Below, piece after piece: positions 25,661 through 34,570 of a DNA stretch of 64,000 nucleotides. A program made the position numbers and the translations under genes. Each line of letters starts with the position of its first letter. Positions within the stretch are counted from its first letter, which is position 1. This DNA comes from Jannaschia maritima (GTDB taxonomy: Bacteria; Pseudomonadota; Alphaproteobacteria; Rhodobacterales; Rhodobacteraceae): NCBI RefSeq assembly GCF_030973515.1, contig NZ_JARGZA010000004.1, positions 62,001-126,000 on the forward strand, given 5' to 3'. The notes beneath the pieces were generated by a model that saw only the letters and a list, made by a program, of their open reading frames with translations, did no database searches and was not told the origin of the DNA.

Positions 25661-26638
25661 ATGGACGCCGTGCTGTCGCTGATCGAAGCGTATCTGGGCC
25701 CCGACGGCCTGATCTGGGTCGCGGGGGGCGCGGGCGCGCTGCTGGTCGTGCTGGCGCTGCCGATGCTGCTGCGCAAGCCCGCCGACCCGATGGCGCGGGT
25801 CCGGGCGGAGCGGGCCAAGACGTCCGGCGGCGCTGCGGCGGGCCTGGAGCGCCTGTCCCGCCACGGCGCCACCAACGCCTTGCTGGAGAAGTACGCCGCC
25901 ATCCTGGAGCCCGAGGACGAGGCGGCCCTGTCCTCCACCCGCGCAATGCTGCTGCGGGCGGGCTACGCGCATCGCGACGCGGTCCGCACCCTGACCGCCG
26001 CGCAGCTGATCCTCGGGCTGGGGCTGCTGGCGCTGGGCGTGCTCTACGTCCTCGTGCTAGGCACGGAGCTGAGCCCGGAGATGATGGGCCTTTATGCCGT
26101 GGGCCCCGGCGTGGCGGGATACTATGCGCCGAAATACTGGTTGAAGAAGCGCGTCGCCGCCCGGCAGGAGGAGATCCAGGACGGGTTTCCGGACGCGCTC
26201 GACCTGCTTTTGGTCTGCGTGGAGGCGGGGCAGTCGCTGGACCAGGCGATCGTGCGCATGGCCCGCGAGATCGAGCCGTCCTATCCCGCACTGGCGCAGG
26301 AGTTCCTGTTGGTCAGCCAGGAGATGAAGGCTGGTAAGGACAAGGGCGACGTCCTGCGCGCGATGGCGGACCGCTGCGACCTGCAGGACATCACGTCCTT
26401 CGTCACCGTGCTGATCCAGTCCCAGGCCTTCGGCACCTCCGTGGCCGAGGCCCTGCGGATCTATGCCGCCGAGATGCGCGACAAGCGCGTCATGCGCGCG
26501 GAGGAGAAGGCCAACGTCCTGCCCACGAAGCTGACCGTGGGGACCATGATGTTCTGCGTGCCCCCCCTGCTGATCATTTTGATCGGACCGTCCATACACG
26601 GCATCGCGACGTCGTTGGGCGGATCGGGGGCCTTCTGA
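25661..26638 (+). CDS. tadC: Tad inner-membrane platform protein TadC
   Basis: Second GspF-like platform protein, partner of TadB. The 325-residue protein has helices near 18-38, 105-150 and the C-terminal end, and the T2SSF domain containing FPDALDLLLVCVEAGQSLDQA and SYPALAQEFLLVSQEMKAG. ATG 25661 lies 11 bases after tadB. The next gene starts 2 bases after its stop. Confidence 0.93.
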   Translation: MDAVLSLIEAYLGPDGLIWVAGGAGALLVVLALPMLLRKPADPMARVRAERAKTSGGAAAGLERLSRHGATNALLEKYAAILEPEDEAALSSTRAMLLRAGYAHRDAVRTLTAAQLILGLGLLALGVLYVLVLGTELSPEMMGLYAVGPGVAGYYAPKYWLKKRVAARQEEIQDGFPDALDLLLVCVEAGQSLDQAIVRMAREIEPSYPALAQEFLLVSQEMKAGKDKGDVLRAMADRCDLQDITSFVTVLIQSQAFGTSVAEALRIYAAEMRDKRVMRAEEKANVLPTKLTVGTMMFCVPPLLIILIGPSIHGIATSLGGSGAF

Positions 26639-26640
26639 CG

Positions 26641-27198
26641 GTGCGGCCCGGGGGGATCGCCGTCGCCGTCGCCGTCCTTCTCTGCGCCTGCGCGGGCGAC
26701 GGGGGGGATCCCGGCGGGGACCCGCTGCGGGCGCCCGGCCCGGCGGACGGGTCGTCCGTCGATCCCTTGATTGTGGGCGACCGCCTGCTGGCCGCGGGCG
26801 AGGCGGAGGCCGCGATGGAAAGCTATGTCCGGGCAGCCGCCCTGCGCGGTCCCACGCCGGAGGTGCGCCGCGCCATCGCGGGCGCGAACCTGCGTCTGGG
26901 CCGCCTCGGCCTGGCCGAGCGCGACCTGCGCGCGCTGGTTCGCGCGGATCCGGACGACCCGCGGGCCTGGAACGATCTGGGCGTCGTGCAGATGGAACGG
27001 GGCGAGATCCCGCAGGCGCGACAGTCGTTCCGCCGCGCCTTCGCGCTTGACCCCCGCGACGACCCGTTCGGCGACAACCTGCGCCTTTCGCTGTCCCGGC
27101 TGGATCGCCTGCGCTATGACGGGGATCAAAGGGACGCCTTCACCCTGACCCGGCGCGATGACGGCACGTTCCGCATCGCGCCCCGGTCGGTCGAATGA
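26641..27198 (+). CDS. TPR lipoprotein of the tad locus (first TadD-like)
   Basis: A 185-residue predicted lipoprotein: signal peptide with cysteines 15 and 17 in VLLCACAG, then about three tetratricopeptide repeats (residues 45-150, e.g. AWNDLGVVQMERGEIPQARQ). TadD-type TPR proteins are pilotins or scaffolds needed for the secretin. The start is GTG at 26641, two bases after tadC. The gene overlaps the next frame's first ATG by 4 bases. Confidence 0.82.
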   Translation: MRPGGIAVAVAVLLCACAGDGGDPGGDPLRAPGPADGSSVDPLIVGDRLLAAGEAEAAMESYVRAAALRGPTPEVRRAIAGANLRLGRLGLAERDLRALVRADPDDPRAWNDLGVVQMERGEIPQARQSFRRAFALDPRDDPFGDNLRLSLSRLDRLRYDGDQRDAFTLTRRDDGTFRIAPRSVE

Positions 27199-27233
27199 AG
27201 AGGGCGCGGGCAGTGAAGGAAGGATGTCGGGTC

Positions 27234-28049
27234 ATGCGCCAATCGGTGTTGTCGGGCGTGGCGCTGGTCGTGGCCCTGTCGCTGGCGGGCTGCGACCGGG
27301 GGGGATCCTCCGTTGCGGACGATCCCGCGCTGCAGGATATGCTGCTGGCGAACGCGCCGCCCGAACGCGCCGTGCGGACGTTCCGCGAGCGCGTCGCCGC
27401 CTCCCCCGAGGCGCTGGAGCCGCGCCGCGGCCTGGCGCAGTCGCTGATCCGCGCGGGCCGCACGCCCGAAGCCCTGCTGGCCTGGGAGGACGTGGTGGAG
27501 CACCCCGACTCCACGGATGCCGACCGCGTCGAGTATGCCGGGGCCCTGGTGCGCGAAGCGCGGTGGGCGGACGCGAAGGCCACGCTGGACGCGATCCCGC
27601 CGACGCATCGCACCTTCGACCGCTATCGGCTGGAAGCGATCGTGGCCGACAGCAGCCAGGACTGGGACCGCGCCGACAGCTTCTACGACACGGCGCTGGG
27701 GCTGACGACGGAACCCGCGGGCGTGCTGAACAACTGGGGCTTCTCGAAGCTGACGCGCGGCGACGTGGAGGCGGCGGAGCGGCTGTTCACCCGCGCCATC
27801 ACCGAGGACGACGACCTGTTCACGGCGAAGAACAACCTCGTCCTGGCCCGCGCGACGCGGCGCAACTACGCCCTGCCCGGCCTGCGGGCCAGCGCGGAGG
27901 AACGCGCGCAACTGATGCACACGGCCGCCCTGGCCGCGATCCGGCAAGGCGACGTCGACATCGCGCGCAACCTGCTGGAACAGGCGATCGATACCCATCC
28001 CCGCCACTTCGAGCCGGCCGTCCGCACCCTGCGGTCGCTGCGGGGCTGA
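27234..28049 (+). CDS. tadD: TPR lipoprotein TadD
   Basis: A 271-residue lipoprotein with lipobox LAGC (Cys20) and four to five TPR units (about 45-265; for example LNNWGFSKLTRGDVEAAERLF and ALAAIRQGDVDIARNLLEQA). It resembles TadD, needed for tad pilus biogenesis. I chose ATG 27234 because GGAAGGA precedes it and the signal peptide then starts properly. An earlier ATG at 27195 overlaps the preceding gene but adds 13 charged residues in front of the signal peptide. Confidence 0.86.
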   Translation: MRQSVLSGVALVVALSLAGCDRGGSSVADDPALQDMLLANAPPERAVRTFRERVAASPEALEPRRGLAQSLIRAGRTPEALLAWEDVVEHPDSTDADRVEYAGALVREARWADAKATLDAIPPTHRTFDRYRLEAIVADSSQDWDRADSFYDTALGLTTEPAGVLNNWGFSKLTRGDVEAAERLFTRAITEDDDLFTAKNNLVLARATRRNYALPGLRASAEERAQLMHTAALAAIRQGDVDIARNLLEQAIDTHPRHFEPAVRTLRSLRG

Positions 28050-28050
28050 C

Positions 28051-28557
28051 ATGGATCTGGCGCTGCCACCGGTGCAGGGGCTGGTCTTCGGGCTGGCCAG
28101 CCTGCCAATCTGCCTGTGGGTCGCCTGGACCGACCTGTCGGCGCTGAAGATCCGCAACTCCGCCGTGCTGTCCTTGTTGGCCGTGTTCGCGGCGGGGGGG
28201 CTGGTCCTGATCGGGCCGAACGCGGATCTGGCCTGGCGGATCGTCCCGTTCGCCGCCGTCCTGGTGATCGGGTTCGCGCTGACGGCGGGGGGCGTCATGG
28301 GGGCGGGCGACGCCAAGTTCGCCGCCGCGATGGCCCCTTTCGTGGCCCCCGGCGATGCGGGCGCAATGGTCGCGATCCTGTGCGTCTGGCTGGTCGCGTC
28401 CTTCGCCGTCCATCGGGCCGCGCGCGCGGTGCCGGCCGTGCGGGGCCTGGCGTCCGGATGGGACAGCTTCGCCCCCGGCCCCGCCTTTCCCATGGGCGTG
28501 CCGCTGGCGGGCGCGCACGTCACCTATCTGCTGCTGGCGGCCGGTAACGGAATCTGA
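28051..28557 (+). CDS. tadV: Prepilin peptidase TadV/CpaA
   Basis: Membrane aspartyl protease that cuts the Flp prepilin leader. The 168-residue protein is a short type IV prepilin peptidase without the N-methyltransferase domain. The two catalytic aspartates are in WTDLSALKIRN (Asp28) and GAGDAKF (GxGD motif, Asp87). There are about five to six membrane helices. It starts one base after the tadD stop. Confidence 0.92.
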   Translation: MDLALPPVQGLVFGLASLPICLWVAWTDLSALKIRNSAVLSLLAVFAAGGLVLIGPNADLAWRIVPFAAVLVIGFALTAGGVMGAGDAKFAAAMAPFVAPGDAGAMVAILCVWLVASFAVHRAARAVPAVRGLASGWDSFAPGPAFPMGVPLAGAHVTYLLLAAGNGI

Positions 28558-28600
28558 AGGCCCGGGCGGCCAGATGGCTCCACCCGATGGAGCCCCGCCC

Positions 28601-29923
28601 ATGAACGTCCGCGCCGATCCCAGCCTGTCCGAGCGCGTCGCGCCCCCCGCGCCGCCCCGGACGCTGGAGGATACCGGCCTGTCCCCCGTGATCCTGCGGG
28701 AGGTCATGCTGAAGACCATGTTCCGCAAGTCCGTCGAAACGGTGCGCGAAGTCGGGGGCGCCATCCACCTGCCCATCCCCCTGACGCAGGAGCTGATCGA
28801 CCAGTGCCGCGGGCAGGGCCTGGTCCAGGCCACCGGCACGCTGCACGCCGGATCGTCCGGCGAGATGGGGTTCGAACTGACCGAGGCGGGCACCGCGCGC
28901 GCCACCGCAGCCCTGGGCCAGTCGGAATACTACGGCGCGATGCCCGTCCCGCTGGAAGCCTACAAGCTGCAGGTCAAGTCGCAGTCGATCCGCGATATCA
29001 CCATCACCCGCGACCGGCTGACCCGCGCCATGGGCCACCTGATCCTGCCCCCCGACCTGCTGGGGCAGCTGGGACCCGCCGTCAGCAGCGGGCGGTCGAT
29101 CCTGATGTACGGTCCGCCGGGCAACGGCAAGTCGTCCATCGCGGAAGGCATCCGTGCCGCCCTGGGCGACCACATCTGGATCCCCCGCGCGGTCGAGTAT
29201 GCGGGCCAGGTCATCACCGTGTACGACCCCATCGTCCACCAGGCGATCCCCCGGCGAGACGACGACGGCGGCCTGCGCCGCGGCGGCATCCGCGTGGACG
29301 AACGCTATATCCTGTGCCGCCGGCCCACGGTGATGACGGGGGGCGAGTTGACGCTTTCGATGCTGGACCTGAACTACAACGCGGTCGCCCGGACCTATCA
29401 GGCGTCGTTGCAGCTGAAGTCGACCGGCGGCGTCTTCATCGTCGACGACCTGGGCCGTCAGGAGGAGGCGCCTCAGAAGCTGATCAACCGCTGGATCGTC
29501 CCAATGGAGATGGGCTACGACATCCTGTCCCTGCAATCGGGCGAGAAGTTCGAGGTGCCCTTCGACACGCTGGTCGTGTTCTCGACCAACTTCCATCCGA
29601 ACGCGATCTTCGACGTGGCCGCGTTGCGGCGGATCTTCTTCAAGGTGCTGATCGACGGCCCGTCGCAGGCGGACTTCCTAAAGATCTTCGCGCTAATCGC
29701 CAAGAAGAAGAAGGTCAAGCTGAACGAGCGTGCGCTGATCCACCTGGTCAAGCGTAAGTACCCGACGATCGAGAACGTCTATTCCTCCTATCACGCGCCG
29801 TTCCTCCTCGATCAGATAACCGCGATCTGCGACTTCGAACAGCTTCCCTACGAACTGACGCCCGAACTGATCGACAGGGCCTGGGCGAACCTGTTCGTGA
29901 AGGAGGCCGACTTCGATCACTGA
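28601..29923 (+). CDS. AAA-family ATPase associated with the tad locus
   Basis: A 440-residue cytoplasmic ATPase with Walker A GPPGNGKS (171-178), Walker B in GGVFIVDDLGRQ, sensor-like VVFSTNFHPNAI and a C-terminal helical region. It resembles the COG0714-type proteins that sit at the end of tad loci in Rhodobacterales, but no function is established. Residues 1-165 have no recognised domain. ATG 28601 has GGAG upstream; an in-frame ATG at 28574 is possible. It follows tadV by 43 bases and is probably the last gene of the operon. Confidence 0.78.
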   Translation: MNVRADPSLSERVAPPAPPRTLEDTGLSPVILREVMLKTMFRKSVETVREVGGAIHLPIPLTQELIDQCRGQGLVQATGTLHAGSSGEMGFELTEAGTARATAALGQSEYYGAMPVPLEAYKLQVKSQSIRDITITRDRLTRAMGHLILPPDLLGQLGPAVSSGRSILMYGPPGNGKSSIAEGIRAALGDHIWIPRAVEYAGQVITVYDPIVHQAIPRRDDDGGLRRGGIRVDERYILCRRPTVMTGGELTLSMLDLNYNAVARTYQASLQLKSTGGVFIVDDLGRQEEAPQKLINRWIVPMEMGYDILSLQSGEKFEVPFDTLVVFSTNFHPNAIFDVAALRRIFFKVLIDGPSQADFLKIFALIAKKKKVKLNERALIHLVKRKYPTIENVYSSYHAPFLLDQITAICDFEQLPYELTPELIDRAWANLFVKEADFDH

Positions 29924-30040
29924 CCGACGTCCCCGTGTGACGCAGGCGCCGCACTCGCCCGGCCTCCCGCCCGCCGCGCCCCATTCCTGCCACATTCCGC
30001 GGAGAGTCCTGATCGCAATCAAAAAGACGAGCAGGCAGAT

Positions 30041-30496
30041 ATGGACAGGCAATCGACGCGGTCTCGGACCGCGCTTCTATCCTTGTTGGCGGGCAGCGTG
30101 AGCCTAGCGGTCTGGGCAAGTGTGGCCCTGGCGGACCGGCTGGAACGGGTCACGGTCAGCGCCGATGCACTGATGGAACAGACGGCGCGCGGAGAGTTGC
30201 GGGAAGCCCTCGAGGGCGCGTGCGCCGTGACCGGGTGCGACGCGCGGGCCCTGACGGCGATCCATACCGCAGGCATCGCCGCGATGTCGAACACGGAACT
30301 ACGGTCGGCGACCGAGGCCGCATCGGACATCGCAGCAAACAGCGCGGAGACCCTGCGCGCCTATCTTCGCGCCGTCACGAACGGCAATGTCCCCGCCCCG
30401 GGGGTCCACCGCCGCCTGTCGGCGCAAGCCGCAGCCGACGCGGCGTTGGCACGGTTCCACAGATCCGAACTGGCTGCGCGCGGGCGGGAGAGCTGA
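30041..30496 (+). CDS. Exported protein of unknown function
   Basis: A 151-residue protein with a clear signal peptide (ALLSLLAGSVSLAVWASVALA, cleavage around residue 32) followed by a helical Ala-rich mature part with two cysteines in the segment GACAVTGCDA that could form a disulfide. No family recognised. The upstream region is AT-rich (AATCAAAAAGACGAGCAGG), giving a usable ribosome-binding site. It lies between the tad locus and the DNA-repair helicase on the same strand, 37 bases before the latter. Confidence 0.6.
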   Translation: MDRQSTRSRTALLSLLAGSVSLAVWASVALADRLERVTVSADALMEQTARGELREALEGACAVTGCDARALTAIHTAGIAAMSNTELRSATEAASDIAANSAETLRAYLRAVTNGNVPAPGVHRRLSAQAAADAALARFHRSELAARGRES

Positions 30497-30533
30497 ACTC
30501 GCCCGCGGCCGGAGCGGCGCTAGCTGGCGGGGC

Positions 30534-32939
30534 ATGGAATTGCCCCCCGCCCTGGCGAACTGGCTGGCGCGTCGCCACTGGTCCCTGCACCCCCATCAGG
30601 CCGAGATGCTGGAGCGCGCGGGCGAGCCGTCGCTCCTGCTGATCGCGCCGACGGGGGGCGGCAAGACCCTGGCGGGCTTTCTGCCGACGCTGACCGACAT
30701 AACCGAGAACGGGCACGAAGGGCTGCACACGCTCTACATCAGCCCGCTCAAGGCACTCGCGAACGACATCAAGCGCAACCTGTCCACCCCCATCGAGGAG
30801 GCGGGCCTGCCCATCCGGGTGGACGACCGCACGGGCGATACGTCGCAGACCCGGCGCAAGCGGCAGCGCGCGGACCCGCCCCATATCCTGCTGACGACGC
30901 CAGAAAGCCTGGCGTTGATGATCAGCTATCCGGACGCGGCGCGGACGTTCCGGGGCCTGCGACGGGTGGTGGTGGACGAGATCCACGCCCTGGCCGAGAA
31001 CAAGCGCGGCGATCAGCTGATGCTGGCCTTGTCGCGGCTGCAGACCCTCGCCCCCGACCTGCGCCGGGTGGGTCTGTCGGCCACCGTGGACGACCCGGCG
31101 GTGATCGCGCACTACCTGGCCCGACATCCCGATCCCTGCCCCATCCTGCATGCCGATCCCGGACCCGCCCCCGACATCGCCATGCTGCCCACCCGCGACC
31201 CGCCGCCCTGGGCGGGTGCGGGCGGGCGATACGCCATCCCCGACGTGCTGGACCAGGTGCGCCGCCACAAGACCACGCTGATCTTCCACAACACCCGCGC
31301 CCAGGCGGAGATCTTCTTCCACAACCTGTGGCTCGCCAACGAGGACGACCTGCCCATCGGCATCCACCACGGGGCCCTGTCGCGCGAGGCGCGGCTGCGG
31401 GTGGAACAGGCGATGGTCGCGGGCGAACTGAAGGCCATCGTCGCCACCGGGTCGCTGGATCTGGGCATCGACTGGGGCGACGTGGACCTGGTGATCCAGG
31501 TCGGCGCGCCCAAGAAGGTGAAGCAGCTCGTCCAGCGGATCGGGCGCGCGAACCACCGGTACAACGCGCCTTCGAAGGCCCGGCTGATCCCGGCCAACCG
31601 GTTCGAGGTCGTGGAATGCGTGGCGGCGTTGGAGGCCGTGGCGGCGGGCGAACTGGACGGCGATCTGCGCCTGGACGGCCCCCGCGACGTCCTGTGCCAG
31701 CACATCGCCATATGCGCCTGCGCGGCCGACTTCTCCGCCGACGACCTGTACGCGGAGGTAAAGACCGTCGGTCCCTATTCCGCCCTGACGCGGCCGCAGT
31801 TCGACGAATGTCTGACCTTCGTGGCGACGGGGGGCTATGCCCTTCGCGCCTACGACCGCTATCAGCGGCTGAAGGAGCGGTCCCCGGGCATCTGGGGTCT
31901 GCGCGATCCCCGATCGGCGCGGCAGATCCGCATGAACCTGGGCACGATCATCGACACCGACACGCTGAAGGTCCGGTTCAAGGGACGGGGCGGCTTTCCG
32001 TTGGGCGAGATCGAGGAGGGGTTCGCCAACACCCTGGTCAGCGGCGACACGTTCCTGATGGGCGGCCAGGTCGTGCGGTTCGAGAACATGCGCGAGATGA
32101 CCGTGGAGGTCAGCCCCAACCCCAACAAGGAACCGCGCATCGCCACCTTCATCGGCTACAAGTGGACGACGTCCGTGCAGTTGGCGGACCGCATCCAGCG
32201 CATCCTGCACGAGGGCGACTTCAGCGCGTTCCCGGCCCATACGCGCGACTGGCTAGACCTGCAGAACCGGTACAGCCGCATGCCCGAGCCCGGCCGCCTG
32301 CTGATCGAGCAGTTCCCGCGCGACGGGCGCAACCACATCGCCATCTACGGCTTCGCGGGGCGCAATGCGCACCAGACCCTGTCATTGCTGATCACCAAGC
32401 GGATGGAGGAGGCGGGCCTGGACCCCCTGACCTTCGTATGCACCGACTACGCCGCGCTCATCACGGGGCTCCGGCGCGTGCCCGACGTGGCCGCCTTCAT
32501 GCAGCACGACGGGGTCCACGCCGCGCTGGAATCCTGGCTGGCAGGTAACGCGGTGATGAAGCGGACCTTCCGCTCGGCCGCGATCATCGCCGGGCTGATC
32601 GAGCGCAACTTCCCCGGCAAGCGGTCGTCCGGCCGCCAGGCGACGTTCAGCAGCGACATCCTCTACGACACGCTGCACCGCTACGACCCGGACCACTTGA
32701 TGTTGAAGATCACGGAGGAGGAGGCGATGCGCGGGCATATCGACTTCGGCCGGGTCGAACTGCTTCTGGAAACGGTGGGCGACCGCATCGATCAGCTCGA
32801 CCTCGACCGCGTCACGCCCCTGGCCGCGCCCCTGTTCCTGGAACGTGGGATCGTACCGATCAAGGGCCGCGCGGAGAGCCGGCTGATCGAGGAGGAGGCG
32901 GCGAAGCTTCTGGCCGAGGCGGGGCTGGAGCCCGGGTGA
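30534..32939 (+). CDS. Ligase-associated DNA damage response DEXH-box helicase (Lhr-like)
   Basis: An 801-residue SF2 helicase close to the Lhr core. Motifs: Walker A APTGGGKT (38-45), DEIH box (148-151), SATVDDP, and motif VI QRIGRANHR, followed by a winged-helix/Lhr C-terminal half. In many bacteria this gene is grouped with an exonuclease, an ATP-dependent ligase and the PdeM phosphoesterase as a repair set. Here only PdeM is adjacent. ATG 30534 is the best N-terminus. The stop overlaps an alternative GTG start of pdeM. Confidence 0.9.
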   Translation: MELPPALANWLARRHWSLHPHQAEMLERAGEPSLLLIAPTGGGKTLAGFLPTLTDITENGHEGLHTLYISPLKALANDIKRNLSTPIEEAGLPIRVDDRTGDTSQTRRKRQRADPPHILLTTPESLALMISYPDAARTFRGLRRVVVDEIHALAENKRGDQLMLALSRLQTLAPDLRRVGLSATVDDPAVIAHYLARHPDPCPILHADPGPAPDIAMLPTRDPPPWAGAGGRYAIPDVLDQVRRHKTTLIFHNTRAQAEIFFHNLWLANEDDLPIGIHHGALSREARLRVEQAMVAGELKAIVATGSLDLGIDWGDVDLVIQVGAPKKVKQLVQRIGRANHRYNAPSKARLIPANRFEVVECVAALEAVAAGELDGDLRLDGPRDVLCQHIAICACAADFSADDLYAEVKTVGPYSALTRPQFDECLTFVATGGYALRAYDRYQRLKERSPGIWGLRDPRSARQIRMNLGTIIDTDTLKVRFKGRGGFPLGEIEEGFANTLVSGDTFLMGGQVVRFENMREMTVEVSPNPNKEPRIATFIGYKWTTSVQLADRIQRILHEGDFSAFPAHTRDWLDLQNRYSRMPEPGRLLIEQFPRDGRNHIAIYGFAGRNAHQTLSLLITKRMEEAGLDPLTFVCTDYAALITGLRRVPDVAAFMQHDGVHAALESWLAGNAVMKRTFRSAAIIAGLIERNFPGKRSSGRQATFSSDILYDTLHRYDPDHLMLKITEEEAMRGHIDFGRVELLLETVGDRIDQLDLDRVTPLAAPLFLERGIVPIKGRAESRLIEEEAAKLLAEAGLEPG

Positions 32940-33001
32940 CGTTGCCGCCCCCCGACCGAGCGCCCTTGCACAGCGTAAGGACCCGTGATTCTGAATCGGT
33001 C

Positions 33002-33667
33002 ATGGGAACGCGGATCACGTTCGAGTTTGCGGGTCAGGTGCTGACGGCGATGCCGTCGGGCGCGCTGTGGTGGCCGGATCGGAGCCTGCTATGCGTGTCC
33101 GACATGCACCTGGGCAAGTCGGAGCGCATCGCGCGGCGCGGCGGGACGCTTCTGCCGCCCTACGAGGTCGTGGACACGCTGACCCGGTTGCAGGACGACA
33201 TCGCGCTGACGGATCCCGCCCGCGTCGTCAGTCTGGGTGACACGTTCGACGACATGGACGCCGCCGAGGCCCTGGCGCCGGGGTTCCGTGACTGGATTGC
33301 GCGATTGATGGGCGGGCGCGACTGGACCTGGATCACGGGCAATCACGACCCTGCCCCCACCGGATTGGGCGGCCACGCGGCCGACGGATTGGAATGCGGA
33401 CCGCTGCGCTTCCGTCACATCGCCACGCCGGACGGCATCGGCGAGGTGTCGGGCCACTACCATCCGAAGGCCGCCCTGCGCGTCCGAGGTCGCGCGATCT
33501 CCCGGCCCTGCTTCCTGCGCGACGGGAGGCGGCTGATCCTGCCGGCCTACGGCACCTATACCGGCGGTCTCCGATCGCGGGACCGCACCCTGGCCGAGTT
33601 GATGGCGCCTGGCGCGCGCGCGGTCCTGACGGGCAGTCCGATGGTCGAGATACCGATGCCTCGATGA
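33002..33667 (+). CDS. pdeM: Ligase-associated DNA damage response endonuclease PdeM
   Basis: Calcineurin-like metallophosphoesterase linked to the helicase above. From ATG 33002 there are 221 residues with the metal motifs SDMHLGKSERIARRGG (Asp, His), LGDTFDD, TGNHDPAP and SGHYHPKA, in the right order and spacing. The family's N-terminus (GALWWPDRSLLCVSD) starts correctly here. An in-frame GTG at 32936 overlapping the helicase stop would add 22 polar residues and cannot be ruled out because it has a GGAG before it. Confidence 0.88.
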   Translation: MGTRITFEFAGQVLTAMPSGALWWPDRSLLCVSDMHLGKSERIARRGGTLLPPYEVVDTLTRLQDDIALTDPARVVSLGDTFDDMDAAEALAPGFRDWIARLMGGRDWTWITGNHDPAPTGLGGHAADGLECGPLRFRHIATPDGIGEVSGHYHPKAALRVRGRAISRPCFLRDGRRLILPAYGTYTGGLRSRDRTLAELMAPGARAVLTGSPMVEIPMPR

Positions 33668-34203
33668 GGGCCGGCGCCGTTCTGCTGATCCTCGCGCTCC
33701 TGTCGGGATGCGCGAAGGTCGCCGCCCCCTTCCTGCCCGCCTATCGCGACACGTCCGTCCCCATCGCGTCGAAAGCGGACTTCGACCTGGGGCGCTTCGC
33801 GGGCCGCTGGCACGAGGTGGCGAAGTTTCCCGTGCCGTTCCAGACCGGCTGCGCGGGCGCGGTCGCCGACTACTCCCCCGCCGGGCCCGGCCAGGTCGCC
33901 GTGCGCAACACGTGCCTGGATCCGGATGGTCGGGCCCTGCGGGCGATCACGGGCCGCGCGCGCGTGACGGGGCCGGGACGCCTGGACGTGGCGCTGTCGG
34001 GCGTCCCGGGGGCCGCGCCGCTCTGGGTGTTGTGGACGGACGCGGATTATCGCGTCGCGGTGCTGGGCCAGCCGGACGGTCGCGCCGGCTGGATCGTGTC
34101 GCGCGATCCGACCCTGCGTCCCGATCTGATGGAGGCGGCACGCGAGGTGCTGGCCTTCAACGGCTATGACATCGCCCGTCTCGTCCGATCTGGCAAAAAG
34201 TAA
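33664..34203 (+). CDS. blc: Outer-membrane lipocalin (Blc-like) lipoprotein
   Basis: A 179-residue lipoprotein with lipobox LLSGC (Cys16) and the lipocalin signature DLGRFAGRWHEVAKFP (GxW motif, about 41-56), then an eight-strand barrel ending ALWVLWTDADYRVAVLGQPD-like strands and WIVSRDPTL. Bacterial lipocalins bind lysophospholipids or other lipids in the outer membrane. The ATG overlaps the pdeM stop (ATGA), so it is in the same transcript as the repair genes. Confidence 0.88.
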   Translation: MRAGAVLLILALLSGCAKVAAPFLPAYRDTSVPIASKADFDLGRFAGRWHEVAKFPVPFQTGCAGAVADYSPAGPGQVAVRNTCLDPDGRALRAITGRARVTGPGRLDVALSGVPGAAPLWVLWTDADYRVAVLGQPDGRAGWIVSRDPTLRPDLMEAAREVLAFNGYDIARLVRSGKK

Positions 34204-34473
34204 GTTTCGTGTCGTTCGAACGGGTTAATGACCTCTTCACGATCTGTTCCGCGACGTTCCGAAATCCGGGTTTGACCTGCGAATCACCGACCTGCTAGTA
34301 ACGGGCAACGGCGCGGATTGAGCCGTTAAAACCGATAAAAAACAACACGGTAGCAGGCAGGCGAATATGCGTGGCCGCGTCATTTCCGATGCGTCGCGCA
34401 GCAGGCATTCGGGCGGCGGAACGCGGTTCCTCCGCCCGATCCGTGGTTTTGGCGCCCCCCTCCCGCGCATCGC

Positions 34474-34502
34474 TTGACACGTCCCCGCGCCGTCCTTATC
34501 CG
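34474..34502 (+). promoter_or_regulatory. Sigma-70 promoter of rpsD
   Basis: TTGACA (34474-34479), 17-base spacer and TATCCG (34497-34502). The -35 is perfect. A start near 34509 would give a leader of about 118 bases before rpsD. Confidence 0.6.
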
Positions 34503-34549
34503 GCCCGCTCACATTGGTGTTGGCGGCCCCCGCGAGGGGATGCCTGTCG

Positions 34550-34570
34550 GCCCCGGATCGCATCCGGGGC
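34550..34570 (+). promoter_or_regulatory. Hairpin in the rpsD leader
   Basis: GCCCCGGAT-CGC-ATCCGGGGC is a perfect 9-bp stem-loop 57 bases before the rpsD start. Ribosomal protein S4 is known to repress its own operon through leader RNA in other bacteria, so a control function is possible. It could also be a simple 5' stabiliser. Confidence 0.4.

Noticed and set aside
23160-26291. A 1043-codon open frame on the minus strand opposite cpaF-tadB-tadC
   Set aside because: It lies antisense to three well-supported genes. Its product is His/Arg/Gln-rich low-complexity sequence, the usual outcome of high-GC coding DNA read on the other strand.
33964-34170. Frames on both strands inside the lipocalin gene
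   Set aside because: They lie entirely within a well-supported gene and encode Arg/Pro-rich low-complexity peptides.
34367-34477. A 36-codon plus-strand frame before rpsD
   Set aside because: No convincing ribosome-binding site and an Arg/Gly/Ser-rich product; it ends inside the rpsD -35 box.
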